From NCBI GenBank assembly GCA_902782445.1, contig CACZNC010000024.1, forward strand, positions 60,340 through 124,339: DNA of 64,000 nucleotides, in the 5' to 3' direction. Source of the stretch: an uncultured Ruminococcus sp. Its GTDB lineage: Bacteria; Bacillota; Clostridia; Oscillospirales; CAG-272. Of the stretch, positions 41,756-50,195 are shown one piece after another (within the stretch, counting starts at the first letter, position 1; the number at the start of each line of letters is the position of its first letter). The position numbers and the translations under genes were made by a program. The notes beneath the pieces are model-generated. The model worked only from the letters and a program-made list of their open reading frames with translations. It was not told where the DNA came from and did not search any database.

Positions 41756-43213
41756 ATGATCACTTTCAGTTTCGGACTGCTGATCCTCATCCTCGGCGCG
41801 GCCGTGTACGGGAGGATCTGCGAAAAGGTCATGAACCCCACGGACAGAAAGACTCCGGCGGCGGCCAAATTCGACGGGGTGGACTACGTCCCGATGAAAA
41901 AGTGGAAGAACAGCCTCATCGAGCTCTTGAACATCGCCGGTACCGGTCCCATCCTCGGGCCGATCCAGGGGATCCTCTTCGGTCCGATCGCGTTTCTGAC
42001 CATCCCGATCGGATGCGTCCTCGGCGGGGCGTTCCACGACTACATGAGCGGGATGATCTCCGTGCGGAACGACGGCGAGCAGATGCCGGGGCTGATCCGC
42101 CGGTTCCTCGGGAAGCACGTCTGCCTTGTCTACAACCTCTTCGTCTGCCTCTCGATGCTTCTCGTGGGCGTGGTGTTCATCTACACCCCCGGGGATCTCT
42201 TCGTCACCCACATCCTCGGCGGGGAGAGCGTCCTTTCCAACCCCGTCACGTGGATCGTCTACGGCGCGATCTTTGCCTATTACATCGTGGCGGCCCTCTT
42301 GCCCATAGACAAGATCATCGGGCGGATCTACCCGATCTTCGGGGCGGTCCTGCTGCTCTCCGCCGTCGGGGTCTTCGCGGGGCTCTTCATCCGGGGCTAC
42401 CGCCTCGACGAGATCTGGGAGACCGGGGTCTCCTTCGTGAATCCCTACGGGGACCGCTTCATCCCGATCTTCTTCGTTACCGTAGCCTGCGGGATCGTAT
42501 CGGGCTTCCACTCCACCCAGGCCACCCTGATTTCCCGGACTCTGGGGGACGAGCGGGACGGACGGATGACCTTCTACAACATGATGGTTCTCGAGGGCTT
42601 CATCGCGATGGTCTGGGCGGCCGCGGCGATGGGGGCGGTGAACGCGGGGCTTGCGGACGGCGGTATGCTCCACGATTCCCCGACAAGCGTGGTCGGCATC
42701 GTCGCCCGGAACATGCTCGGTCCGGTGGGCGGGGTCATCGCCATCATCGGCGTGATCGTGCTCCCCATCACCTCCGGGGACACGGCGTTCCGTTCCCTCC
42801 GGGTCATGGCGGGGGACGCGCTCCATATCGACACGGGAAAGAGGAGGAACAACCTTCTGCTTGCCCTCCCGATCTTCGCCGTCGCCGCGGGCATTCTGAT
42901 CTTCGCCAAGTCCGACGCCAGCGGATTCAACGTTATGTGGCGGTATTTCGCCTGGTCGAACGAGTGCATCGCCGTCTTCGCCTTCGCCATGATCGCCGTG
43001 TACATGATCCGCCGCTCCCAGCCGTTTTGGATGGCCCTGATCCCCGGCATGTTCTATATGTTCTTCGTGTCGAGCTATATCCTCAACGCCCAGATCGGCT
43101 TCCGCCTTCCGTGGGCGGCGAGCTATCCGGTCTCCGGCGCGCTGACCGTCGTGTACGCCGCGGCGATCCTTCTGCGGGAGAGAAAAAAGAAGGCGGAGCG
43201 GACCGGGGCGTGA
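41756..43213 (+). CDS. cstA: Carbon starvation protein CstA family transporter
   Basis: A 485-residue integral membrane protein with about 13 hydrophobic segments. Family marks include the N-terminal GRICEKVMNPTDRKTPAAAK, FDGVDYVPMKKW, NIAGTGPILGPIQG and GAFHDYMSGMISVRNDGEQMP. E. coli CstA and BtsT import peptides and pyruvate. This one is the short clostridial form, without the extra C-terminal helices of the 700-residue enterobacterial protein. As last gene of the operon it may import the pathway's substrate or exchange a product such as pyruvate; this is inference. Confidence 0.9.
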   Translation: MITFSFGLLILILGAAVYGRICEKVMNPTDRKTPAAAKFDGVDYVPMKKWKNSLIELLNIAGTGPILGPIQGILFGPIAFLTIPIGCVLGGAFHDYMSGMISVRNDGEQMPGLIRRFLGKHVCLVYNLFVCLSMLLVGVVFIYTPGDLFVTHILGGESVLSNPVTWIVYGAIFAYYIVAALLPIDKIIGRIYPIFGAVLLLSAVGVFAGLFIRGYRLDEIWETGVSFVNPYGDRFIPIFFVTVACGIVSGFHSTQATLISRTLGDERDGRMTFYNMMVLEGFIAMVWAAAAMGAVNAGLADGGMLHDSPTSVVGIVARNMLGPVGGVIAIIGVIVLPITSGDTAFRSLRVMAGDALHIDTGKRRNNLLLALPIFAVAAGILIFAKSDASGFNVMWRYFAWSNECIAVFAFAMIAVYMIRRSQPFWMALIPGMFYMFFVSSYILNAQIGFRLPWAASYPVSGALTVVYAAAILLRERKKKAERTGA

Positions 43214-43242
43214 AGACCGCTTGACCCAAAACCGTATCCGCG

Positions 43243-43276
43243 CCGGGCGGGACCCGAGGGTTTCCGTCCGGTTTTT
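43243..43276 (+). terminator. Rho-independent terminator of the catabolic operon
   Basis: CCGGGCGGGA (43243-43252) pairs with TTCCGTCCGG (43262-43271) allowing G-U pairs, followed by a T-run. Confidence 0.6.
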
Positions 43277-43312
43277 TCCTGCACTTTTTCTGTACAGACC
43301 CGATAAAAACAG

Positions 43313-43341
43313 TTGACAGAAAAAAAGATGTGCGGTATAAT
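43313..43341 (+). promoter_or_regulatory. Consensus promoter of the solute-binding protein
   Basis: TTGACA (43313-43318), 17 bases, TATAAT (43336-43341): both hexamers are perfect. Confidence 0.85.
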
Positions 43342-43423
43342 ATGCATAAAAGCAGGCGCGCCGATCCCGGGATCCATCCGACGGCGGATCCGCCTGCGAA
43401 AACGGGGAATCGAGGAATATATC

Positions 43424-44953
43424 ATGAAAAACGGACCAAAACGTATGTTGTCCCTTCTTTTGTGCCTCTGCCTGATCCTGCCCTTCGCGGGCTGTTCCCA
43501 GGGGACCGAAAACGCCTCCACCGACACGGAAACCGCCGCGCCTTCCGGTGCAGATCCCGCCGAGCCCGCCGCGGCCGAGGAAGAGGAGGAGTATGTGGAC
43601 CACCGTTTCGACGGGTATGACTACGAAGGCCGGGCCTTCCGCATCCAGTCCTCCGCCGACGCCACCGACGCCACCAACGCCAACGAGTTCATCGAGGGCT
43701 CCGGCTCCCTCAACGGCGAGATCGTGAACGACGCCGTCTTCGAGCGCAACGCCGAAGTCGAGGAACTGCTCAACATCAAGCTGGAATTCACCGAGTCCGA
43801 CTACACCTATTCCAACGCCGAGTCCTCCATCCGCACCTTCGTCATGGCGGGGGACGATCTCTACGACCTCATCATCAACGACGACCGCTCCCTCGTGGCC
43901 CTGACCGACGAGAACATCTTCTACAACCTCGCCAATTACGGACAGAACTTCGATCTGACCCGGTCCTACTGGTACACCGACACGATGGACGACATCGTCC
44001 TCGTTCCGGGGCACTCCTACGTCATGGCCGGGGACTTCTTCCTCGACTGCCTCGCCTCCGCACACTGCCTCTTCTACAACAAACAGCTCTGCGAAGATGC
44101 CTACGGGGACCCGGAATATCTCGACAACATCGTCCTCGAAGAGAAATGGACCTACGACAAGATGACCCAGACCCTGAACGAGAACTACATCGACCTGAAC
44201 GGCGACGGCAAGCGTCAGGAGGGCGACCAGTTCGGCATGTACGCCCACGATTACTGGGGCTGCCTGATCGCCTTCGTCGGATCCGCGGGCATCGACTTCA
44301 TCGATCGCAGCGGCGACGAACCCGTGATCTCCTTCAACAACGACCGCTCCGTCGCCTATGCGGAGGCTCTGAACACGCTCTACCGCTGCGACGGGAATTA
44401 CGTCGGCATCAAGGAGAGCTCCGACATGAACATGGGCCTGCGCAACCTCTTCCAGAACAAGCTCTCCCTGATCTGCCTGTACCAGCGTCTGAACGACATT
44501 TCCAAGATGCGGGACTTCGAGTTCGACGTGGGCCCGATCCCCTATCCGAAGCTCTACGAAACCGACAAGTACTATACCTCCATTCACGACACCACCGAAA
44601 TGGGCGCGATCCCGATCACGTCCCCGGATATCGACTTTGACACCGTGTGCATCGAAGTCCTGAACCGCGAGACCGCGAAGGGCGTCATTCCGGTTTACTA
44701 CGATCAGGCGCTGAAAACCAAATACTCCGCAGACCAGAAGGTGGCGCAGATGATCGACCTGATCCACGACAATTTCGGCTCCTCCTTCGTGCTCTGCTAC
44801 AACAACGCGCTGGGCGACTCCATGCTCCAGATGTTCACCGACCTGGTCGCCGCCGACTCCACAGACTTCGCCTCCGCCTACAAGAAGAAAGAGAAGGTCT
44901 TGAAGAAGATGTGCGACAAGATGGTCCAAAAGATCATCGAGAATGACGGCTGA
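43424..44953 (+). CDS. Extracellular solute-binding lipoprotein (ABC sugar-uptake type)
   Basis: A 509-residue predicted lipoprotein. The signal peptide ends in the lipobox LPFAGC (Cys near residue 25), followed by an acidic Ala/Glu linker (about 30-55) and a large solute-binding fold (LLNIKLEFTESDYTY, FFLDCLASAHCLFYNKQLCED, RNLFQNKLSLICLYQRL). It belongs with the LplA-like family-1 binding proteins that serve carbohydrate ABC importers. No permease or ATPase genes are adjacent, so the partner transporter must be encoded elsewhere. Regular codon use and a perfect consensus promoter imply strong expression. The start at 43424 follows GAGGAA. Confidence 0.87.
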   Translation: MKNGPKRMLSLLLCLCLILPFAGCSQGTENASTDTETAAPSGADPAEPAAAEEEEEYVDHRFDGYDYEGRAFRIQSSADATDATNANEFIEGSGSLNGEIVNDAVFERNAEVEELLNIKLEFTESDYTYSNAESSIRTFVMAGDDLYDLIINDDRSLVALTDENIFYNLANYGQNFDLTRSYWYTDTMDDIVLVPGHSYVMAGDFFLDCLASAHCLFYNKQLCEDAYGDPEYLDNIVLEEKWTYDKMTQTLNENYIDLNGDGKRQEGDQFGMYAHDYWGCLIAFVGSAGIDFIDRSGDEPVISFNNDRSVAYAEALNTLYRCDGNYVGIKESSDMNMGLRNLFQNKLSLICLYQRLNDISKMRDFEFDVGPIPYPKLYETDKYYTSIHDTTEMGAIPITSPDIDFDTVCIEVLNRETAKGVIPVYYDQALKTKYSADQKVAQMIDLIHDNFGSSFVLCYNNALGDSMLQMFTDLVAADSTDFASAYKKKEKVLKKMCDKMVQKIIENDG

Positions 44954-44990
44954 GGATCTCTCCCCGGATAAAAGAACACACAAAAAAAGA

Positions 44991-45026
44991 GCGATGGTAT
45001 CGGAAAACCGGTATCACCGCTTTTTT
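44991..45026 (+). terminator. Rho-independent terminator
   Basis: GCGATGGTATCGG (44991-45003) pairs with CCGGTATCACCGC (45008-45020) with two wobbles and one mismatch, followed by TTTTTT. Confidence 0.85.
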
Positions 45027-45041
45027 CGCGCCGCGGGACTT

Positions 45042-45233
45042 ATACTATATTCTTTCTATAAAGCTGTCTTCATGGGTTTTGATCGCTCTCCGTAGAATGC
45101 GAACGGCCTTGCCGTGAGCTCGCGAAGGATAACCCTGATATAATTGGTATAACCTTGTCCTCCCCCCAATTGAAGTTCTTGCCAGGCTTCTTTCAAGAAG
45201 CCGCGTTTCCTTTTTAGCTTGAGATTAGTATTA
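45042..45233 (+). repeat. Dispersed hairpin repeat, family 1, copy C
   Basis: The copy closest to a full-length reference for the plus-strand forms. Hairpins: ACGGC/GCCGT (45103-45115) and GGCTTCTT/AAGAAGCC (45185-45202). Ends read ATACTATATT and GATTAGTAT. The 44-base block 45132-45175 is absent from copy B but present, diverged, in copy A. The right end abuts the stop codon of the minus-strand gene at 45231, so it fills the gap between two convergent 3' ends. Confidence 0.85.
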
Positions 45234-45734
45234 TTTGACGTAATAGCAGTAATCGAGAATGACGTTCCCGGCCTCGTCGGGGGTCGTGAACCGGGGGCAG
45301 AGGCCGTTTTCGAAGGACCAGATCCCGCCCTCCGCGTCCTGCCGGAATTCCATCCCCGCCTCCCGGATCCTGTCGGCGCATTGGGGGATCGCGCCGTGGA
45401 CCTCGGACTCCGGACCGCAGATCCACGCCGTGCCGAGGGCTCCTGCCGGGAAATCGACGCAGTCGAATCCCTCGGGAACGGGCGTGCCGGCGGGGGTGAA
45501 CATCCCGATCCAGTACTCGAAGGGGACTCCGTCTCCCCGGCGTTCCAGACCGCAGTACCCGCCTCCGTTTTCCCAGACGGCGAGGATCTTTTCTGCCCCG
45601 CCCATCGCCGCCTCAACCGTGTCAAACCATCCGCCTGCGAACCATTCGCCCCATCCGCCGAAATCGGAATACTTCTTCCCGATGAACCGCATCGCCGGGA
45701 CCGGATCCCGGAACACCTTCCTGATTTCCGTCAT
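45231..45734 (-). CDS. GyrI-like / AraC effector-binding domain protein
   Basis: A 167-residue single-domain protein. The N-terminus (VFRDPVPAMRFIGKKYSD) and the C-terminus (EGGIWSFENGLCPRF and ILDYCYYVK) fit the GyrI-like small-molecule-binding fold (SOUL/effector-binding type) found alone or fused to AraC- or MerR-type regulators. There is no DNA-binding domain, so it may act as a small-molecule binder. The stop codon lies inside the right end of repeat copy C. The start follows AGGAGG. Confidence 0.75.
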   Translation of the reverse strand: MTEIRKVFRDPVPAMRFIGKKYSDFGGWGEWFAGGWFDTVEAAMGGAEKILAVWENGGGYCGLERRGDGVPFEYWIGMFTPAGTPVPEGFDCVDFPAGALGTAWICGPESEVHGAIPQCADRIREAGMEFRQDAEGGIWSFENGLCPRFTTPDEAGNVILDYCYYVK

Positions 45735-45828
45735 GTTTCGCTGTCCTCCTTTCGGACGATCGGAGCATAGATCCGCTCCGTGTGTTGCCTGTTTTCCGAC
45801 ATGTTTTTCATTTCCGCCGGACTTCCCG

Positions 45829-46377
45829 TCAGATCCGCTTTTCGTCGATCATCCGGGCCGCGCGGAGGATGGCGCACTGGGTCTTGCCGTCGGGGATCTC
45901 CCCGTTCATCACCGCCGTCACCGCTTCCCCGAGGGGCATCCGGACCACGTCGAGAAATTCGTCCTCGTCGAGGTGCCGCTCCGAGAAGGTCAGCCCCCGG
46001 GCGAGGAACATGCGGATCCGCTCCCCCATGATGGCCGGGGAACCGTAGAAGTCCCCGAGATCGTACAGGTCCCGCGGGATCGCGCCGGTTTCCTCCCGCA
46101 GTTCGCGCAGAGCCGCTTCCGTCCAGTCTTCCCCGGGATAGTCGAGCTTTCCGGCGGGGATCTCCGTCAAAATCTGCCCCACGGCATAGCGGTACTGCCG
46201 CTCGAGGATCACGTCCCCGTCGTCCGTCAGGGGAACGACGCAGACCGCCCCGATGTGCTTTACGATCTCCCGGATGGCGGACGCGCCGTCGGGCAGTTCC
46301 ACCGTGTCGCGGTACAGATGCACGACCTTCCCGTCGAAGATCAGCTCGGAGGAGGTCATTTTTTCAATCAGGTCCAT
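45829..46377 (-). CDS. Nudix hydrolase, ADP-ribose pyrophosphatase type
   Basis: A 182-residue Nudix enzyme. The Nudix box is visible as AGKLDYPGEDWTEAALRELREETGA in two parts: the helix EAALRELREETGA is canonical, and the upstream GKLDYPGE has one residue more than the usual Gx5E spacing. The flanking family marks (VKHIGAVCVVPL, QYRYAVGQILTEIPAG) fit ADP-ribose diphosphatases (NudF-like), which hydrolyse ADP-ribose to AMP and ribose 5-phosphate. Transcribed divergently from the GH20 gene, with a leader of about 160 bases. Confidence 0.92.
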   Translation of the reverse strand: MDLIEKMTSSELIFDGKVVHLYRDTVELPDGASAIREIVKHIGAVCVVPLTDDGDVILERQYRYAVGQILTEIPAGKLDYPGEDWTEAALRELREETGAIPRDLYDLGDFYGSPAIMGERIRMFLARGLTFSERHLDEDEFLDVVRMPLGEAVTAVMNGEIPDGKTQCAILRAARMIDEKRI

Positions 46378-46548
46378 GGGATCGCCTTTCTGTCGGTTCG
46401 TTTTTATCCTGTCTCGGGATCCGCCGCGCTCTCTCCGCCGTCCCGGAAACGGGCGTAAAGGATCATCGGGGCAGAAGCGGGCGGAGGGCTCTTCGTGATC
46501 ATCCTCCGGAACGCCGGAATCCTCTCCGCCTCCCCGACCGCCGTTTCC

Positions 46549-46577
46549 ATTATATCTCTTCCGCTCCCCCCTGTCAA
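46549..46577 (-). promoter_or_regulatory. Promoter of the Nudix gene
   Basis: Minus-strand TTGACA (46577-46572), 17 bases, TATAAT (46554-46549), both perfect. Confidence 0.8.
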
Positions 46578-46599
46578 GGACTTCTGCCGGAGGATCGAC

Positions 46600-46628
46600 T
46601 TGACAGATCCGCGCCGGTGATGTATACT
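46600..46628 (+). promoter_or_regulatory. Promoter of the GH20 gene
   Basis: TTGACA (46600-46605), 17 bases, TATACT (46623-46628). The -35 boxes of the two divergent promoters are only 22 bases apart. Confidence 0.8.
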
Positions 46629-46665
46629 GGACCCGGGATAAAAAACCGAATCTGCGGAGGACATC

Positions 46666-47967
46666 ATGACTGCATCAGAAAAAATCGCCCTCGTTCCCGG
46701 AATCTGCGCCGATCCGTTTTTTGCGGACTGCGCCGCCGTCTTCGAAGAGTACGCCGGAAAAGCGTTCGGCGTCGGCTACTGCCGGAAGGAGACCGAGGGA
46801 GGGATCGTTTTGAAACGGGATCCCGCCCTGCCCGAAGAGGGATACAGACTGACCGTCGCGGAGGGCGGTGTCACGCTCCTTGCCGCGGAGAAGAAGGGGA
46901 TGCACAACGGGCTGGCGGATCTCCTGGACCGGATCGAAAAGGACGGGGACTCCCTTCTCGCCGCCCCCTGCGATCTCACCGAAAGCCCCGACTGCCCCTG
47001 GAGAGGCCTGATGGTCGACCTCGCCCGTCAGTGGCATCCGCTCCCGTACCTTCTGCAATACGTGGACCTCTGCTGGAAGAACCGCGCGTCCCGGCTGCAG
47101 CTGCATTTCACCGATTTCCAGAGCTTTACCCTGCCGATGAAGGCCTTCCCGAAGCTCGCCACCGAGGGCCGGTCCTATACGCCGGAGGAGATCGGAACGC
47201 TGGTCGACTACGCCGAATCCCGCGGGATCGTGCTGGTGCCGGAGGTCGACGTCCCGGGACACACCTCCCAGTTCTTCGCCAAATACCCGGAGATCTTCGG
47301 GACCGCGGGCGTTCTCCCGGCTTCGGACGAGGTCTTCGACGCCCTCCGGACCATCTTTTCGGAAGTCGCGGACATGTTCCCCCACTCCCCGTGGATCCAT
47401 ATCGGCGGGGACGAGGCCGCCATCGGCGAATGGGAGAAGTGCGGGCGGACAAAAGCCTATATGAAGGAACACGGGATCGCCGACATTCACGAGATGTACG
47501 CCGAATACATCCGCATCGTGACGGATATGGTCCTCTCCCTCGGCCGCACCCCCATCGTCTGGGAGGGATTCCGAAAGGAGTATGACGACCGGATCGACAA
47601 GCGGACCGTCGTCGTCGCGTGGGAGTCCTTCTATCAGCTCGCGCCCGATCTTGCCGAAGCGGGATTCACCCTCATCAACTGCTCCTGGAAGCCTCTCTAC
47701 ATCGTCACGGGGCGGGTTTCCTGGTCCCCGGAGGAGATCGCCTCCCTCGACCCGTGGCAGTGGGACCACTGGATGGCCTCCTCCCCCGCCAAGGACCGCG
47801 GGATCCGCATCGACCGGAAGTACCCCGTCCTCGGCGAGCAGATCTGCGCGTGGGGCGACGTCATCGCGGGCTGGGAGAACTGGGAGGACGGCATCAAGCT
47901 CGAAATGCAGCTGGTGGCCGAACGCCTGCCCGCCCTGTGCGGAAAACTCTGGGATCTTGGATTCTGA
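46666..47967 (+). CDS. Beta-N-acetylhexosaminidase-like glycoside hydrolase (GH20)
   Basis: A 433-residue cytoplasmic GH20 enzyme. After a short N-terminal domain (about 1-100) comes the catalytic barrel with WRGLMVDLARQWHP, LQLHFTDFQSF, VLVPEVDVPGHTSQF and the catalytic pair Asp249-Glu250 in HIGGDEA. The strand ending YPVLGEQICAWGD carries the usual C-terminal Trp/Glu pocket. It lacks a signal peptide and is shorter than many family members. Expected to remove terminal N-acetylglucosamine or N-acetylgalactosamine from imported oligosaccharides. Its stop codon touches the left end of a three-hairpin repeat. Confidence 0.9.
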   Translation: MTASEKIALVPGICADPFFADCAAVFEEYAGKAFGVGYCRKETEGGIVLKRDPALPEEGYRLTVAEGGVTLLAAEKKGMHNGLADLLDRIEKDGDSLLAAPCDLTESPDCPWRGLMVDLARQWHPLPYLLQYVDLCWKNRASRLQLHFTDFQSFTLPMKAFPKLATEGRSYTPEEIGTLVDYAESRGIVLVPEVDVPGHTSQFFAKYPEIFGTAGVLPASDEVFDALRTIFSEVADMFPHSPWIHIGGDEAAIGEWEKCGRTKAYMKEHGIADIHEMYAEYIRIVTDMVLSLGRTPIVWEGFRKEYDDRIDKRTVVVAWESFYQLAPDLAEAGFTLINCSWKPLYIVTGRVSWSPEEIASLDPWQWDHWMASSPAKDRGIRIDRKYPVLGEQICAWGDVIAGWENWEDGIKLEMQLVAERLPALCGKLWDLGF

Positions 47968-48066
47968 TACTAATTCCACTCAAAACCATTGCAATGGTTT
48001 TGAGTGATCCTGAAAGTCAGAATGACTTTCAGGGCATTCTAAATCTATGATTTAGAATGGAATTTC
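47967..48066. repeat. Three-hairpin dispersed element, family 2, copy D1
   Basis: Three consecutive stem-loops: 47977-48006 (perfect 15 + 15 palindrome, arm CACTCAAAACCATTG), 48009-48033 (arm CCTGAAAGTCA, loop GAA) and 48035-48059 (arm CATTCTAAATC, loop TAT). Ends are ATACTAATTCCA and TGGAATT, an inverted repeat. The second copy is D2 at 57732-57840. It sits between the 3' ends of the GH20 and heparinase-like genes and could act as a bidirectional terminator. No coding frame. Confidence 0.85.
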
Positions 48067-48086
48067 GGGAGCCCGGGGATCAATTT

Positions 48087-50195
48087 TCAGACGGGAGACT
48101 CCCCGCCCCGCTCCGCCGTGATCCGGACCGTGATCCTGTGCCGTTTCGCGGGTTTCGTCTCCCAGAAGACGTGATACTGCGGGGGCATGGAGACGTGATA
48201 GGCCTCGGGCTGACCGGCGTTGAGATCCACCGGGAACCGGTCGAGGATCTCCCGCAGTACGAGCCCGCCCTCCTCCGGCTCCGCCCTCATGTCGACCCCG
48301 CGGCGGGTGAGGCGGATCGCGTTCCCGTCGGCTTCGGGGGCGGAGAGGGTGTGGAGGGGCCAGGTGACGGCGACCTCCTCCTCCGCTTCGATCTCGTCGG
48401 CGACGGTCAGCAGGCCCGGTTCGAGAATCAGGGTCCTCTGCCATTTCAATAGAGACGGATAGGCTTCGCTCAGATCGAGGACCGCCGTCTTTTTCTCTCC
48501 CTCGTCCAGACACGAGAGAATTTTGCCGACAGAAGTCATGGAGTTCTCCGCCTGTCCTTCTCCGTCGATGAGGATCGCGTTGTGGGCCCGGGTCGTCCTG
48601 CACCAGTTCCGGTGATGGAGGGAGCCGTATTCCCGGCCGAAATACCCGGAGGGGGAGACCAGCGCGATCCCCCCGCAGAAGAGGGCGAAGGACCCCTGAT
48701 CCGCGTGCCGGTGGCTGTCGGACCCGAATTTCGAGGCCCGGGCGAGGACGGCGAAATCCCTCTCGGGGTGAGCGAGGTCCGTGTGCAGGCTGACGAATCC
48801 CGCGTCCGGGAACACGGCGGTATTTTCCGCTTCCCCGTTCAAGAGGACCGCGGGCCCCTTTCCCTCCGGGAGGAAGAGATCGAGCAGATGGAGCAGATAC
48901 CGGTCCGTCTTCTCCGCCTCTTCCGCCCGCTTCCGCGCCAGATCCGGTCCCGTCCGCGCCGCGTAGACCCGTAGAGGATTCTGCGCGAAGAACCCCGGCC
49001 ATTCCGCGTCCTCGGTCCCGCACCAGTAGCCGTCCCCGAAGGGGTGATTCTCGAAGGCGGGGGAGGCGAAATGCAGGAAGAACTGGGGCAGACGCTGATA
49101 GAAGGGGCGGTCGAGGAAACGGCACTCCGAGAACCGCTCCACCAGTGAGAAGAAGGGCAGATACCACTTCACGTAGGAGGACGCGTAAAAGGGTCCTTCC
49201 GCCCATCCCCCGTCGGTCGTCCCGTAATAGGGGAAGATCCCGCCGTAGATCTCGAGGGCCGTGTCCAGCCAGCGGACCGCCTCCTCCCGGCTCTGGACCC
49301 CGGTGCCTTTCAGAACGGCCGCCGCTTCTCCGAGATAGGCCGGGATCCGCCCCGCGTGGGAGTTCCCCGGATTCTGGGTGAAGTCCAGCCGCTCCAGCCT
49401 TGCCCGGCACTGTTCGCCGTAAGCCCGGACGGTCCGCGCGGCATAGTCCCGCTCTTTTTCGTCGAGCAGTGGCCAGAGCAGATCGAGAGCGGAGGGCAGG
49501 CACCGGGCCATCGAGAGCCCCACCTCGTCCCCCCACCGGCCGTTCAGGGAGCAGGGGCCCTCCGGATTCCAGTCGCAGAAGGTGAGGAACAGCCGTTTCG
49601 CGTGCTCCCCCGCTTGGTCGTCCCCGAGGACCGCGTACCCCAGGGTGCAGGCGATAAGATCCCGGTCGCAGAAGTCCCGGAACTGTCCGAAGTACTCGCG
49701 GTAGGGCAGGGCGTCCGGGTCCCGGTGGAACATGGGCCGCTCGGGGATCCCATCCGCAAGGGCGATCTCGATGTTGCGCCGGAGGGTTTCGCACACGGTC
49801 TTCCGCGCTCTGAGGGATCCGAGATCCGCGGCCCGGAAGAGATGCCGGGGCCTTTCGTCCGGGATGGCGTCGTAAAGGGCGGCGCCCGTCGTGCGGCGGA
49901 TCGGGACCGCATGGGGAGAGAGGGCGAAACGGATCTTCCCGCGCTCCGCGGTTTCGGTGAACAGGTCCCATTCGTATTCCCCGGGACCGGGAAGCGGATC
50001 GGGAACGATGAAGTTCTTCTCCGTCGTCCCCCGCCAGATCTCAAATCCGTTCCGGTACACCGCCGCCGTGTATTCTTTCGCCCCCGGGACCTTGAGCCAC
50101 GAAAGGCAGGGCGGATTTTCCTCGACGAGCCGTCCGTCCTCCGGAAAGGGGAAGAGTTCGCCGGGCTTCGTTCTCCGCTGTTCAAGCTTCTCCAT
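48087..50195 (-). CDS. Heparinase II/III family protein
   Basis: A 702-residue protein with no signal peptide. The N-terminal beta domain (about 1-110) is followed by an (alpha/alpha) toroid (about 115-400; NSHAGRIPAYLGEAA, DGGWAEGPFYASSY) and a C-terminal beta-sandwich with the family hallmark SDSHRHADQGSFALFCGG followed by RTTRAHNAILIDGEGQAENS. This is the pattern of polysaccharide lyases of the heparinase II/III fold (PL12/15/17/21-like). The substrate, probably a uronic-acid-containing oligosaccharide, is inferred. It overlaps the upstream acetyltransferase gene by 14 bases. Confidence 0.88.
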   Translation of the reverse strand: MEKLEQRRTKPGELFPFPEDGRLVEENPPCLSWLKVPGAKEYTAAVYRNGFEIWRGTTEKNFIVPDPLPGPGEYEWDLFTETAERGKIRFALSPHAVPIRRTTGAALYDAIPDERPRHLFRAADLGSLRARKTVCETLRRNIEIALADGIPERPMFHRDPDALPYREYFGQFRDFCDRDLIACTLGYAVLGDDQAGEHAKRLFLTFCDWNPEGPCSLNGRWGDEVGLSMARCLPSALDLLWPLLDEKERDYAARTVRAYGEQCRARLERLDFTQNPGNSHAGRIPAYLGEAAAVLKGTGVQSREEAVRWLDTALEIYGGIFPYYGTTDGGWAEGPFYASSYVKWYLPFFSLVERFSECRFLDRPFYQRLPQFFLHFASPAFENHPFGDGYWCGTEDAEWPGFFAQNPLRVYAARTGPDLARKRAEEAEKTDRYLLHLLDLFLPEGKGPAVLLNGEAENTAVFPDAGFVSLHTDLAHPERDFAVLARASKFGSDSHRHADQGSFALFCGGIALVSPSGYFGREYGSLHHRNWCRTTRAHNAILIDGEGQAENSMTSVGKILSCLDEGEKKTAVLDLSEAYPSLLKWQRTLILEPGLLTVADEIEAEEEVAVTWPLHTLSAPEADGNAIRLTRRGVDMRAEPEEGGLVLREILDRFPVDLNAGQPEAYHVSMPPQYHVFWETKPAKRHRITVRITAERGGESPV

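Noticed and set aside
45042..45233. Intact insertion sequence
   Set aside because: There is no transposase frame in any of the three copies, so only a non-autonomous repeat is supported.
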